This document shows, one piece after another, positions 32,785-40,997 of a stretch of DNA of 64,000 nucleotides (position 1 is its first letter; each line of letters opens with the position of its first letter). The notes beneath the pieces are model-generated. The model ran no database searches and was not told the origin of the DNA. It saw only the letters and a list, made by a program, of their open reading frames with translations. This stretch comes from Betaproteobacteria bacterium. GTDB lineage: Bacteria; Pseudomonadota; Gammaproteobacteria; Burkholderiales; SG8-41. Made by a program: the position numbers and the translations under genes. The stretch spans positions 1-64,000 of the forward strand of contig JAHFRL010000009.1 of NCBI GenBank assembly GCA_023266235.1, given 5' to 3'.

Positions 32785-33195
32785 CTATTTCGTTACCCAG
32801 TTCTCCACGCGCAAGCTGCGTACCTTGGAGAATTCCCGTACGTTGTTCGTTACCAGCGTCAGATCAAGGCTCAACGCATGCGCGGCGATCAGCGTGTCGA
32901 GCGGACCGATAGGCTTGCCTTCGGCCTCGAGGCTGGTGCGCACCGATCCGTAAATCTGCGCGGCCTTCGCATCAAACGCGGCCACATTGAGAGCGTCGAG
33001 CACGCGTTGCAAGACCCTGCGGCTCGTCTCGGGCTGCCGGCTTTTCTCAATTCCGAAACGCAGTTCAGCCAGTGTGATCGAGGACACCACCATGTCATGC
33101 GGTTCTTCGCGGTCGAAACGGTCGAGTACCGCCTGATGATGCGGCCGCGCGTTGAGAACATACACCAGGATATTGGTGTCCAGCATGTACCGCAT
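32785..33195 (-). CDS. vapC: VapC-family PIN-domain toxin
   Basis: 136 residues. MLDTNILVYVLN supplies the first aspartate, SSITLAELRFGIEKS the helix glutamate, PLDTLIAAHALSLDL the next aspartate and LVTNNVREFSKV the final strand, all as in VapC ribonucleases (tRNA or rRNA cutters). Its ATG overlaps the last base of the antitoxin stop (TAATG), so the pair is coupled. It is convergent with the ABC_sub_bind gene, with 5 bases between the stops. Confidence 0.88.
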   Translation of the reverse strand: MRYMLDTNILVYVLNARPHHQAVLDRFDREEPHDMVVSSITLAELRFGIEKSRQPETSRRVLQRVLDALNVAAFDAKAAQIYGSVRTSLEAEGKPIGPLDTLIAAHALSLDLTLVTNNVREFSKVRSLRVENWVTK

Positions 33196-33428
33196 TAGCG
33201 CTTCCAGTCGCGCTTGTCGGCGGCCGGCGGCTGTTCCCGCCCGATCCCGAACCCGCGGGGTGTTTTGGAAAGTGCGTGCCGGATCGCGGTCCCGAGCTTC
33301 GGATGCTGCGGTTTCAGGAAGGCGGTCAGCGCATCATGGATCAGGGCCGAGCGGCTTTTGCGATCGCGCCGGCTGGCTTTGTCGAGCAGCTGTTCAAGCT
33401 CGGGCTTCAAGCGCACGGAAATGGGCAT
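33195..33428 (-). CDS. vapB: VapB-type ribbon-helix-helix antitoxin
   Basis: 77 residues. PISVRLKPELEQLLDKASRR and SRSALIHDALTAFL form a ribbon-helix-helix DNA-binding domain; the rest is a charged tail that should wrap the VapC toxin. It probably represses its own operon. It lies directly upstream of vapC and overlaps it by one base. Confidence 0.82.
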   Translation of the reverse strand: MPISVRLKPELEQLLDKASRRDRKSRSALIHDALTAFLKPQHPKLGTAIRHALSKTPRGFGIGREQPPAADKRDWKR

Positions 33429-33523
33429 GGCCGGACTCCTTCGGTATTCACAATGTATGACAAGTGTATCACATCGATTTTCTGCCGATAAAGTGATCGG
33501 GTGAAGGGTGACAAATCATAACG

Positions 33524-33551
33524 CCTCTCTCCTCTCGCCTCTCGCCTCTCG
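33524..33551. repeat. CCTCTCN heptamer array, 4 units
   Basis: CCTCTCT, CCTCTCG, CCTCTCG, CCTCTCG run directly into the ATG of the amidohydrolase gene at 33553. The array stands where a ribosome-binding site is expected and contains none. Same unit as at 6565-6599 and 4796-4816. Confidence 0.8.
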
Positions 33552-33552
33552 C

Positions 33553-34413
33553 ATGAAACCCATCCTTCCCCCCGATCCGAACCCGGTGAAGCCGAACTAC
33601 GTGCCGCCGCCCGGCGCGTGCGACGCGCACTGCCACGTGTTCGGCCCGGGCGACCGCTTTCCGTACGCGGCGAGCCGCACTTACACGCCGCCCGATGCCC
33701 CGAAGGAAAAGCTCGCCGCGCTGCATCGCCATCTCGGCCTCAGCCGCGCGGTGCTGGTGCAGGCGAGCTGCCACGGCACCGACAATAGCGCGGTACTCGA
33801 TGCGATCGCGTCATCGCACGGCGCATGGCGCGGTGTGGGCATGGTCAGCCAGGACGTCAGCGAGCGCGAACTCGAGCAGCTGCATGCGGGCGGCGTGCGC
33901 GGCGTGCGGTTCAATTTCGTGGCGCACCTGGGCGGCGCGCCCGATCTCAAGACGGTCGACGGCGTGCTCGCGCGCGTCGCAACGCTCGGCTGGCACGTCG
34001 TGCTGCACCTCGATGCCGCGGACATTTCCACGTACGGAGATTTCCTCAACCGCCTGCGCGTGCCGTTCATCATCGACCACATGGGACGCGTCCAGGCGCA
34101 ACACGGCCTCGATCAGCAGCCGTTCAAACTGCTGCTCGGGCTGCTGAAAAACGAACTCGCGTGGGTGAAAGTGAGCGGATGTGACCGCATCTCATCGGCA
34201 GGCAAGCCCTATCACGATGCGATCCCGTTTGCGCGCACGCTGATCGAAGCCGCGCCCGACCACGTGCTGTGGGGCACCGACTTCCCGCACCCCAACGTCA
34301 AGGTAATGCCGAACGACGGCGAACTCGTCGACCTGTTCGCGAAATTCTGCGATGACGACGCGTTGCGCCGGAAAGTGCTGATCGACAATCCGGCCCGGCT
34401 CTACTGGGCCTGA
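33553..34413 (+). CDS. Amidohydrolase, 2-pyrone-4,6-dicarboxylate lactonase-like
   Basis: 286 residues from the ATG at 33553. PPGACDAHCHVFGPGDRFPY is the hallmark start of the PDC-lactonase (LigI) group of amidohydrolases, and WGTDFPHPNVKVMPNDGELV and IDNPARLYWA match its end. LigI opens 2-pyrone-4,6-dicarboxylate in lignin-derived aromatic breakdown, but many relatives act on other lactones. No Shine-Dalgarno site precedes the ATG; the upstream 28 bases are the CCTCTCN heptamer array. An in-frame upstream start at 33508 would read through the array and is less likely. It is a single gene between vapB and the molybdenum hydroxylase operon. Confidence 0.8.
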   Translation: MKPILPPDPNPVKPNYVPPPGACDAHCHVFGPGDRFPYAASRTYTPPDAPKEKLAALHRHLGLSRAVLVQASCHGTDNSAVLDAIASSHGAWRGVGMVSQDVSERELEQLHAGGVRGVRFNFVAHLGGAPDLKTVDGVLARVATLGWHVVLHLDAADISTYGDFLNRLRVPFIIDHMGRVQAQHGLDQQPFKLLLGLLKNELAWVKVSGCDRISSAGKPYHDAIPFARTLIEAAPDHVLWGTDFPHPNVKVMPNDGELVDLFAKFCDDDALRRKVLIDNPARLYWA

Positions 34414-34486
34414 GCATTGACCGGCGCACATTCTTCAAGACCGCCGCCGCCATGCGCTGCGATGGCCGGCCGTTCATCTCATGGCA

Positions 34487-34492
34487 TATAAT
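34487..34492 (+). promoter_or_regulatory. Candidate -10 box upstream of second hydroxylase operon
   Basis: A perfect TATAAT occurs 58 bases before the Fe-S subunit start, in the 136-base gap after the amidohydrolase. No convincing -35 hexamer is seen at the right distance, so an activator may be needed, or it is chance. Confidence 0.35.
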
Positions 34493-34549
34493 CAGCCGCT
34501 CTCGGCGGGTAATTTCAGCGCGTAGCCGCAACGAAAACGAAGCGCGGAC

Positions 34550-35029
34550 ATGCATATTAAATTCAGGCTCAACGGTGATCCGGTCGAGGTAACACTGCAA
34601 ACGGGCGATCGTTTGCTGGTCGACGTGCTGCGCGAAGACCTGCGGATGACGGGCACCAAGCACGGCTGCGGCATCGGCGCCTGCGGCACCTGCACCGTGC
34701 TGGTGGACGGATATCCGGTCGCCTCGTGCCTGCAGCTCGCCGCGTTGATCGACGGCGCCGAAATCCGCACGATCGAAGGCCTGGCGGGCGCATCCGCGCT
34801 GCATCCGGTGCAGCAGGCTTTCGTGAACAAGTCCGCGCTGCAATGCGGAATCTGCACGCCGGGCCACATCATGGCCGCGTGCGCGCTGCTGGAAAAAACA
34901 CCGCAACCCACCGACGAGCAGATCCGCGCCAGCATGGACAGCGTCTATTGCCGCTGCACGGGTTACGCCCGGATCGCCGAGGCCTATAAGGAAGCGGTGA
35001 CGCTCGCGCGCAAGGCGGGGAAAGCATGA
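34550..35029 (+). CDS. Molybdenum hydroxylase 2Fe-2S subunit (CoxS type)
   Basis: 159 residues. Cluster I cysteines lie in HGCGIGACGTCTVLVDG with a later cysteine in VASCLQL; cluster II in LQCGICTPGHIM and YCRCTGYARI. Both [2Fe-2S] sites are complete. It heads the second molybdenum hydroxylase operon and overlaps the fused large gene by 4 bases (ATGA). Its sequence is clearly different from the CoxS at 24550, so the two operons are old relatives and not a recent copy. Confidence 0.92.
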   Translation: MHIKFRLNGDPVEVTLQTGDRLLVDVLREDLRMTGTKHGCGIGACGTCTVLVDGYPVASCLQLAALIDGAEIRTIEGLAGASALHPVQQAFVNKSALQCGICTPGHIMAACALLEKTPQPTDEQIRASMDSVYCRCTGYARIAEAYKEAVTLARKAGKA

Positions 35030-38000
35030 ACCGGCGCGATTACCGCTCGAACGCGACCGCCGGCCTGCTCGTCGTCGGCAAGGACGTGCCGCGCACCGAT
35101 GCGCTGCCGAAAGTCACCGGGGCGGCGCAGTACGTCGCCGATCTGCACTTGCCCGGCATGCTGCACGCGGCCGTGCTGCGCAGCCCGCATCCGCACGCCC
35201 GGATCGTCAGCATCGACACGCGCGGCGCGGCAGCATTGCCGGGCGTCAAGGCGGTCGTGACCGGCGCCGACACGGCGCAACGCAAATGGGGTTGCTTCCG
35301 TCCCGACCTGTATCCGCTCGCGATCGAAAAAGTGCGCTATGTCGGCGATGAAGTCGCGGCGGTCGCCGCGATGGACCTGGAAACGGCGCGCGCCGCCGTC
35401 GATCAAATCAAAGTCGAATACGCGGTGCTGCCCGCGGTGCTCTCGCTCGATGCGGCGCTCGCGCCGGGAGCGCCGCTGGTGCACGACGATGCCGCAGGCA
35501 ACGTCGCGCATCATTTTGCGTTTGAACGCGGCGACGTCGACGCGGGCTTCAAAGCGAGCGATATCATCGTCGAGGGTACCTGGCAAAGCGCGCGCCAGTG
35601 GCACGCTGCGCTCGAAACCATCGGGTGCGTCTCGCGCTGGACCGGGGGCCGCGTGACGATGTGGTGCAACACGCAGACGCCGTTTCTCGCGCGCGGCCGC
35701 TATGCGATCGGATTGGGCGTGCCGGAGGGCCGGGTGCGCGTGATCCAGACCGAGGTCGGCGGCGGCTTCGGCGGCAAGTCCGGAGACGACAACGCGTCGG
35801 TCATCTGCGCCATCCTCGCGCTGAAGGCAGGCAAACCGGTGAAACTCGTCCACACGCGCGAAGAGGAGTTTCTCGCGAGCCACCCGCGCATGCCGATGCG
35901 TTACTGGGTGCGACTCGGCTTCAGCCGCGACGGCCGCGTCAAGGCGAAAGAAATCAAACTGCTCGCCGACAATGGCGCCTATACCGGCAAGTCGCAGGCG
36001 ATACTCGGCGCGGCGACGGTGCGCCACGATGCGCTCTACAAATATCCGTGCGCGCGGGCGGACTCCACTCTCGTCTACACCAACCTGGTGCCGACCGGCG
36101 CCTTCCGCGGGTTCGGCAATCCCTCCGCGGACTGGGCGGTGGAACAGGCGTGGGATCTCGCCGCGGAAAAGCTCGGCATCGACGTCGTCGACCTGCTGCG
36201 CATGAACGCGGTCGAGCCGGGCGACGTCTCGCTGCACAACCACCGGATCACGAGTTGCGAACTCAAGCAATGCATCGACCAAGCCGCGCGGCTGATCGGG
36301 TGGGACGAAAAACGCAAACATCGCACGCCGAACCGCGGACTCGGCATCGGCTGCAGCGTGCACGTCAACGGCCGCCGCAGCTTTGGCGACTGGGACGGCA
36401 GCTCCGCGATTGTCCGCATCAACGACGATGGCCGCGCGGCCATCATCACCGGCGAAGGCGAAATCGGCACGGGCACGCTGACGGTATTGCGCCAGATCGC
36501 GGCGGAGGAGCTCGGAATGCCCTACGCCGACGTGGACATCACGCGCCCCGACACCGACGTGCAGCCCTATGCGCTCGGGGCGCTCGCGAGCCGCCTGACC
36601 TATGTGGCAGGCAATGCCGTCAAGCTCGCCGCCGCGGCAGCCCGGACGCAGCTGCTCGCAGCGGCGTCGATGCAGTTCGGGCTGCCGCCGGAAGAACTGA
36701 CGATCATCAACGGTGAAATCGGTCCCGGCCGCGGCCGCGAAACCGAATTCAAGCCGGTTGCAGCCGTCGTGCGCGCGCACATCTATCAGCCCGAAGGGCA
36801 ACCGATCATCGGCGTCGGCAGCTTCGACAACCCTTCGGAATTTCCCGACCACAGCCGCTACGGCAACGAGTCGGGCGCCTACAACTTCGCGGCGCAGGCG
36901 GTGGAAGTCGAAGTCGATCCCGGCACCGGCAAGGTCACCGTGCTGGAAATCGCTTCCGCGGTCGATTGCGGCACGGTCATCCATCCCGCCGCCGCCGAGG
37001 GCCAGGTGCAAGGCGCAGTGACCCAGGGGCTCGGCCTCGCGCTGACCGAGTACTTCGACTGCTACAACGGCACGCCGACCGACCCGCAATTTATCGACTA
37101 TCCTGTTCCTGCTGCAGCCATGATGCCCAAAATACACGTGGCCTTCGCAGACTCCTACGAACCTTCCGGCCCGTTTGGCGCAAAAGGCCTGGGCGAAATC
37201 GGTCTCGATGCGATACCGGCCGCGATTGCCAACGCAATCGCCGACGCGGTTGGCGTACGCATCACCGAATTGCCAATCACCGCGGAGAAAATATATCGCG
37301 CGATGAATCCGCAATTATTCCGTGATGAGCCGGCGCCGCCGGCGCCCCCCAAGGGCGCCGTATGGACGCGGCTTAGCGAGGGCAAGCCCTCGGGCGCACG
37401 CCCTGTCAAGACGGAATTCGTCTACGCGCGCAGCGTAGGCGAGGTCGTCGGCGAACTTGCCAAAGGCGATGCCGCGATCGTCGCCGGCGGGATGTCGCAT
37501 GCCGTGCGTCGCGAGCGCACGGGCTTCCCGCAGGCCAAGCGCCTCGTCGCGATAGGACGGATTCCCGAGCTCAGTGCATGGTCGATCGACGGCCGCGGTA
37601 CGCTGCGCGTCGGCGCGGCAGTGCGCCAGCAAACGCTCTACGAAGATCAGCGGGTGTGCAATAGCTGGGAGGCGCTCGGGGACGCGCTGGAGTCGGCCGG
37701 TCACACGCGAATCCGGCAAATGACGACCGTGGGCGGCAGTGTGGCGCCATTGATAGGAGGTTTCGACCTGCCGGTCGCCCTCCTCGCGGTGCACGGCAAA
37801 GTCGGCGTGACTGGACCCCAAGGTGCGCGCACGATGCAATTGCAGGCATTGTTCGAAGCGCGCCTTGCCAAGGACGAGCTCGTAACCGGGATCGAGGTTG
37901 ACGCGCTCCCGCCGCACGTTGGCTCGAGCTTCTACAAATACCTGCCGCGCAGCGTGATCGAGACACCGGCAGTGAACACGGCTGCCATGGTGCGGCTCGA

Positions 38001-38256
38001 CGCCGCCGGCAAATGCGCTGATGCGCGCGTCGTGGTTGGTTCCGTGAGCTGGAAACCCGTAGTCCTCGAGTTGCCGCAGCTTAACGGCCACGCACTTGAC
38101 CCCAAGCGGGTGCGTGCAGCCGTGCAGGGCCTGCGCGCGCTGGTGCAACCCGTATCGAATGTACGGGGATCGGCCGCCTACAAGCGCGAGATGGCGGTAG
38201 AATTCGCCGCGCGCGCACTGATTACAGCCTGGCAGCGTGCCCTGGAGACCCAATGA
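35026..38256 (+). CDS. Fused molybdenum hydroxylase: Mo subunit plus FAD domain
   Basis: 1076 residues. Residues 1 to about 765 are a complete large subunit: LPKVTGAAQYVADLHLPGML, QTEVGGGFGGKSGDDN, VPTGAFRGFGNPSADWAVEQ, and GAKGLGEIGLDAIPAAIANA with the catalytic glutamate. From about 790 to the end the chain is an FAD-binding molybdopterin dehydrogenase domain: KTEFVYARSVGEVVGELAKG, AAIVAGGMSH in place of AGGQSL, and MTTVGGSVAPLIGGF. So CoxL and CoxM are one polypeptide in the order Mo-FAD, with the Fe-S protein separate. There is no stop or frame change at the joint (around 37360). The Bug receptor gene follows with an ATGA overlap. Confidence 0.9.
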   Translation: MNRRDYRSNATAGLLVVGKDVPRTDALPKVTGAAQYVADLHLPGMLHAAVLRSPHPHARIVSIDTRGAAALPGVKAVVTGADTAQRKWGCFRPDLYPLAIEKVRYVGDEVAAVAAMDLETARAAVDQIKVEYAVLPAVLSLDAALAPGAPLVHDDAAGNVAHHFAFERGDVDAGFKASDIIVEGTWQSARQWHAALETIGCVSRWTGGRVTMWCNTQTPFLARGRYAIGLGVPEGRVRVIQTEVGGGFGGKSGDDNASVICAILALKAGKPVKLVHTREEEFLASHPRMPMRYWVRLGFSRDGRVKAKEIKLLADNGAYTGKSQAILGAATVRHDALYKYPCARADSTLVYTNLVPTGAFRGFGNPSADWAVEQAWDLAAEKLGIDVVDLLRMNAVEPGDVSLHNHRITSCELKQCIDQAARLIGWDEKRKHRTPNRGLGIGCSVHVNGRRSFGDWDGSSAIVRINDDGRAAIITGEGEIGTGTLTVLRQIAAEELGMPYADVDITRPDTDVQPYALGALASRLTYVAGNAVKLAAAAARTQLLAAASMQFGLPPEELTIINGEIGPGRGRETEFKPVAAVVRAHIYQPEGQPIIGVGSFDNPSEFPDHSRYGNESGAYNFAAQAVEVEVDPGTGKVTVLEIASAVDCGTVIHPAAAEGQVQGAVTQGLGLALTEYFDCYNGTPTDPQFIDYPVPAAAMMPKIHVAFADSYEPSGPFGAKGLGEIGLDAIPAAIANAIADAVGVRITELPITAEKIYRAMNPQLFRDEPAPPAPPKGAVWTRLSEGKPSGARPVKTEFVYARSVGEVVGELAKGDAAIVAGGMSHAVRRERTGFPQAKRLVAIGRIPELSAWSIDGRGTLRVGAAVRQQTLYEDQRVCNSWEALGDALESAGHTRIRQMTTVGGSVAPLIGGFDLPVALLAVHGKVGVTGPQGARTMQLQALFEARLAKDELVTGIEVDALPPHVGSSFYKYLPRSVIETPAVNTAAMVRLDAAGKCADARVVVGSVSWKPVVLELPQLNGHALDPKRVRAAVQGLRALVQPVSNVRGSAAYKREMAVEFAARALITAWQRALETQ

Positions 38257-39224
38257 GAATCTCCGGACTGCTCAGCACGCTCACCGCAATGACGCTGATG
38301 GCGTTCACCCAGTCCGTGCCCGCGCAAGGCTATCCGGGCGGCCCGGTGCGCATGATCGTGCCGTTCCCGGCCGGCGGGGGCGTGGACAGCGCGGGCCGCA
38401 TCCTCGCGCAGAAGCTCAGCGAGAGCTTCGGCAAGTCCTTCTTCATCGAGAACCGCGGCGGCGCGAACGGCAACATCGGCACCGAGGTCGCCGCCAAGTC
38501 GGCAAAAGACGGGTACACGCTGCTCTTCACCGGCGCGGGCTTCGTCACCAACCCGAGCCTCTACGCCAGGATTCCTTACGATGCGGTGAAGGACTTCGAC
38601 CCCGTCAGCCTGATGGCGCTGGGGCCCAACGTGCTGGTGGTGCATCCGTCGTTGCCGGTGAAGTCGGTGAAAGAACTCATCGCGCTCGCGAAGGCCAAAC
38701 CCGGCGAGGTCGGATTCGCCGGATCGGGCAGCGGCAGCACGCCGCACCTCGCGGGGGAACTCTTCAACACCCTGGCCGGAGTCAAAATGGTGCACATCCC
38801 GTATCGCGGCTCGGGCCCGGCGATGATCGGGGTTCTGGGCGGCGAGACGCCCGTCATGTTCCTGCCCGCGATCAACGCCGGCCCGCACGTAAAAACGGGA
38901 CGGCTGCGCGCAATCGCCGTAACGAGCACGAGCCGCCTGCCGGCCATGCCCGATCTGCCGACGGTGGCTGAATCGGGTCTGCGCGGCTACGAATCGAGCC
39001 AGTGGTATGGCCTGCTCGCGCCCGCCGGAACGCCGGAAGACATCCTGAACCCGCTTAACGCGCACGTCGTGAAGATCATGCAGGCTGCCGACATGAAGAG
39101 CCGCCTGACCGAGGATGGCTTGGTCCCTATCGGCGGCACCCGCGAGCAATTCGCCGCCCACATCAAGACCGAAATCGCGAAGTGGGCGAAAGTCATCAAG
39201 CAGTCGGGCGCCCGTATCGATTGA
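38253..39224 (+). CDS. Bug/TctC-family periplasmic solute receptor
   Basis: 323 residues with signal peptide ending SVPAQ, then GYPGGPVRMIVPFPAGGGVD. The loop ENRGGANGNIGTEVAAKSAK and a C-terminal TREQFAAHIKTEIAKW helix are typical. Its ATG overlaps the stop of the fused Mo-FAD gene (ATGA), so receptor and enzyme are translated together; the ligand is likely to be the substrate of that hydroxylase. This is the tightest receptor-enzyme link in the window. The UbiD remnant follows immediately after its stop. Confidence 0.92.
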   Translation: MRISGLLSTLTAMTLMAFTQSVPAQGYPGGPVRMIVPFPAGGGVDSAGRILAQKLSESFGKSFFIENRGGANGNIGTEVAAKSAKDGYTLLFTGAGFVTNPSLYARIPYDAVKDFDPVSLMALGPNVLVVHPSLPVKSVKELIALAKAKPGEVGFAGSGSGSTPHLAGELFNTLAGVKMVHIPYRGSGPAMIGVLGGETPVMFLPAINAGPHVKTGRLRAIAVTSTSRLPAMPDLPTVAESGLRGYESSQWYGLLAPAGTPEDILNPLNAHVVKIMQAADMKSRLTEDGLVPIGGTREQFAAHIKTEIAKWAKVIKQSGARID

Positions 39225-39440
39225 TTCCGCGGCCTGCGACCGCGCGTTTCGCCGCCTCGTCCCATTGCGGCAGCCAGTCGCCGATGACGGATCCGAACCA
39301 CGGCGACTGCGGGCGCAACGTCGGCAGGCCAAGCTCGTGCCAGATCTTCTGCGCGCGCTCCATGTACTCCCGCTTCGGCAGCGCGAGCGGCGTCATGTTG
39401 CCCTTCATGGATTGCAGGACGCCCGCGTCGCGCAATGAAA
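39225..39440 (-). pseudogene. 3' remnant of a second UbiD-family gene
   Basis: The spacer between two convergent Bug genes is filled by about 215 bases that match the late part of the intact UbiD gene at about 22020-22220. The shared peptide includes LALPKREYMERA, LRPQ-PW and GDWLPQWDxAAxRAVAG, and one DNA stretch of nearly 40 bases looks identical. The N-terminal nine-tenths and the natural C-terminus are gone. It shows that this hydroxylase-receptor operon once had its own UbiD partner, or that a UbiD copy was inserted and lost. Confidence 0.8.
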
Positions 39441-40433
39441 TCACCGCGCCGACTCGACGCTGATTCCCGCGTCCTTGATCACCTTGCGCCAGCGCGCGAG
39501 CTCGCTGCGTATCATCTCGTGCATGCCCGCCGGCGTGCTGGTCGTGACCTCGACGCCCTGCAACAGCAGGCGCTGGCCGAACTCGGGCACCGCGAGCGCC
39601 CGGTTCATCGCGGCGTTGATCTGGTTGACGATCGCTGTGGGCGTGCCGGCCGGCGCGAGCAGGCCGTACCAGGACGTGTTGTTGAAGCCGGGCAGCACGT
39701 CGGCAACCGGCGGCGCATCCGGCAGCGAGCGGATGCGGGTCGGGTGTCCGATCGCGATTGCCTTCAAGCGCCCGGTCTTGATGTGCGGCAGAATCTGCGG
39801 AACGCCCGAGAACATCATCTGCGTCTGGCCGCTGATCAGATCGGTCAACGCCGGCCCGCCGCCCTTGTACGGCACGTGCACGATGTCGATGCCGGCGAGC
39901 GCCTTGAGCAGTTCACCGCCGAGGTGGTTGGGCGTGCCGGTGCCGGGCGAGGCGAAATTGAGCTTGCCCGGATTCGCCTTGGCGAGATCGATAAACTCCC
40001 GCGTGCTGTTGGCCGGCACCGCGGCGTTCAGCGTCAGCGCGAACGGCGCGTACACCGCGAGACCGACCGGCGCGAAGTCTTTCAGCGAATCGTAGGGGAC
40101 CTTGATGCCGAGCGCGGGACCGACTACCAGCCCCGCCGACGTGCCGAGCAGCAAGGTGTAGCCGTCAGGCGTGGCCTTGGCGGCGAGGTCGTGCCCGAGT
40201 GTCGCCCCCGCGCCGGCGCGGTTGTCGATCACCACCTGCACCTGCCACGCATCGGCCAGCTTCTGCGCAACTTCGCGCGCGGTGAAGTCGACCGATCCCC
40301 CGGGCGGGTAAGGAACGATCAGGCGGATCGGCTTGGACGGATACCGGTCCTGCGCCTGCGCGAACGGGGCGAGCGCAATGCCGGACAGAATGCCAAGCAC
40401 AGCGGCAACCGCTGTCAGCCGCGAGCGTTTCAT
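39441..40433 (-). CDS. Bug/TctC-family periplasmic solute receptor
   Basis: 330 residues from the ATG at 40433 (GGAG 9 bases upstream); the open frame to 40481 has no site. Signal peptide ends PFAQAQ, then DRYPSKPIRLIVPYPPGGSVD. The loop DNRAGAGATLGHDLAAKATP and the ending STPAGMHEMIRSELARWRK fit the family. It is downstream of the thioesterase and amidohydrolase genes on the same strand, with 70 bases to the former, so the three may be one operon. It faces the receptor at 38253 across the UbiD remnant. Confidence 0.9.
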   Translation of the reverse strand: MKRSRLTAVAAVLGILSGIALAPFAQAQDRYPSKPIRLIVPYPPGGSVDFTAREVAQKLADAWQVQVVIDNRAGAGATLGHDLAAKATPDGYTLLLGTSAGLVVGPALGIKVPYDSLKDFAPVGLAVYAPFALTLNAAVPANSTREFIDLAKANPGKLNFASPGTGTPNHLGGELLKALAGIDIVHVPYKGGGPALTDLISGQTQMMFSGVPQILPHIKTGRLKAIAIGHPTRIRSLPDAPPVADVLPGFNNTSWYGLLAPAGTPTAIVNQINAAMNRALAVPEFGQRLLLQGVEVTTSTPAGMHEMIRSELARWRKVIKDAGISVESAR

Positions 40434-40503
40434 TCGAGACTCCTGCAAAGGCCGTCTGCCGGGCAAGGTGCGCTTGCGCACCGGGGTTCAGGAAATTCAT
40501 TCC

Positions 40504-40986
40504 TCACTGCGGCCGCCGGGCCGATTTGGCCGCGACCACGATCTGGGTCTGCGTGACGATCGCAACCCGGCGCCGCCCGGAATTCCTGATCGTCGTCTGC
40601 CACACCATCGTGGTGCGGCCGATGTGCAATGGGATCGATACGGCCGTGAGCGCCGGCCCCGTGCCCGCGGCGAAAAAATTGGTCTTCGATTCGAGCGTCG
40701 CGGTGACATAGCCGGGCGGCAGATTGGCGATCGTGCCGGCGGCGCCGAGCGCATCCGCGAACGCCATGATGGCGCCGCCGTTCACGCGGCCGTTGCGATT
40801 GATGTGCAACGGTTTGATGCGCATCTCGGCCACCACTTTTTTGCGGGTGAGCGAGAGCAGGCGCACGCCGAGCGCGCGCGAAGTCGCGCCGCGCACAACC
40901 TCGCGGGCGCCCGCCACGCCGTTCGGCCTGACCTTGCTTTGAGTTTTGGTGCGTTGCTTCAAGCGGGGTCTCTTCTCATTCATCAT
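40504..40986 (-). CDS. PaaI-like hotdog-fold thioesterase
   Basis: 160 residues. The segment HINRNGRVNGGAIMAFADAL, then LPPGYVTATLESKTNFFAAG, has the arrangement of PaaI/DUF4442-type acyl-CoA thioesterases: an NGG loop, a helix with catalytic aspartate (AFAD), and ESKTNFF, where related proteins have KxNF. It should hydrolyse an aromatic or other acyl-CoA thioester. The ATG-ATG start lies inside the heptamer array at 40977-40997 and no ribosome site is visible, so translation may depend on the upstream gene or start lower. It lies between an amidohydrolase and a Bug receptor. Confidence 0.8.
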   Translation of the reverse strand: MMNEKRPRLKQRTKTQSKVRPNGVAGAREVVRGATSRALGVRLLSLTRKKVVAEMRIKPLHINRNGRVNGGAIMAFADALGAAGTIANLPPGYVTATLESKTNFFAAGTGPALTAVSIPLHIGRTTMVWQTTIRNSGRRRVAIVTQTQIVVAAKSARRPQ

Positions 40987-40997
40987 TCATCACTGGT
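40977..40997. repeat. CAYTNNN heptamer array, 3 units
   Basis: CATTCAT, CATTCAT, CACTGGT in register, the same consensus as the arm at 12853-12908. It contains the first codons of the minus-strand thioesterase gene (start at 40986), and the stop of the amidohydrolase gene follows at 40998. Confidence 0.6.

Noticed and set aside
34984..37314. 776-residue open frame on the minus strand
   Set aside because: Antisense shadow of the fused Mo-FAD gene, produced by GC-rich codons.
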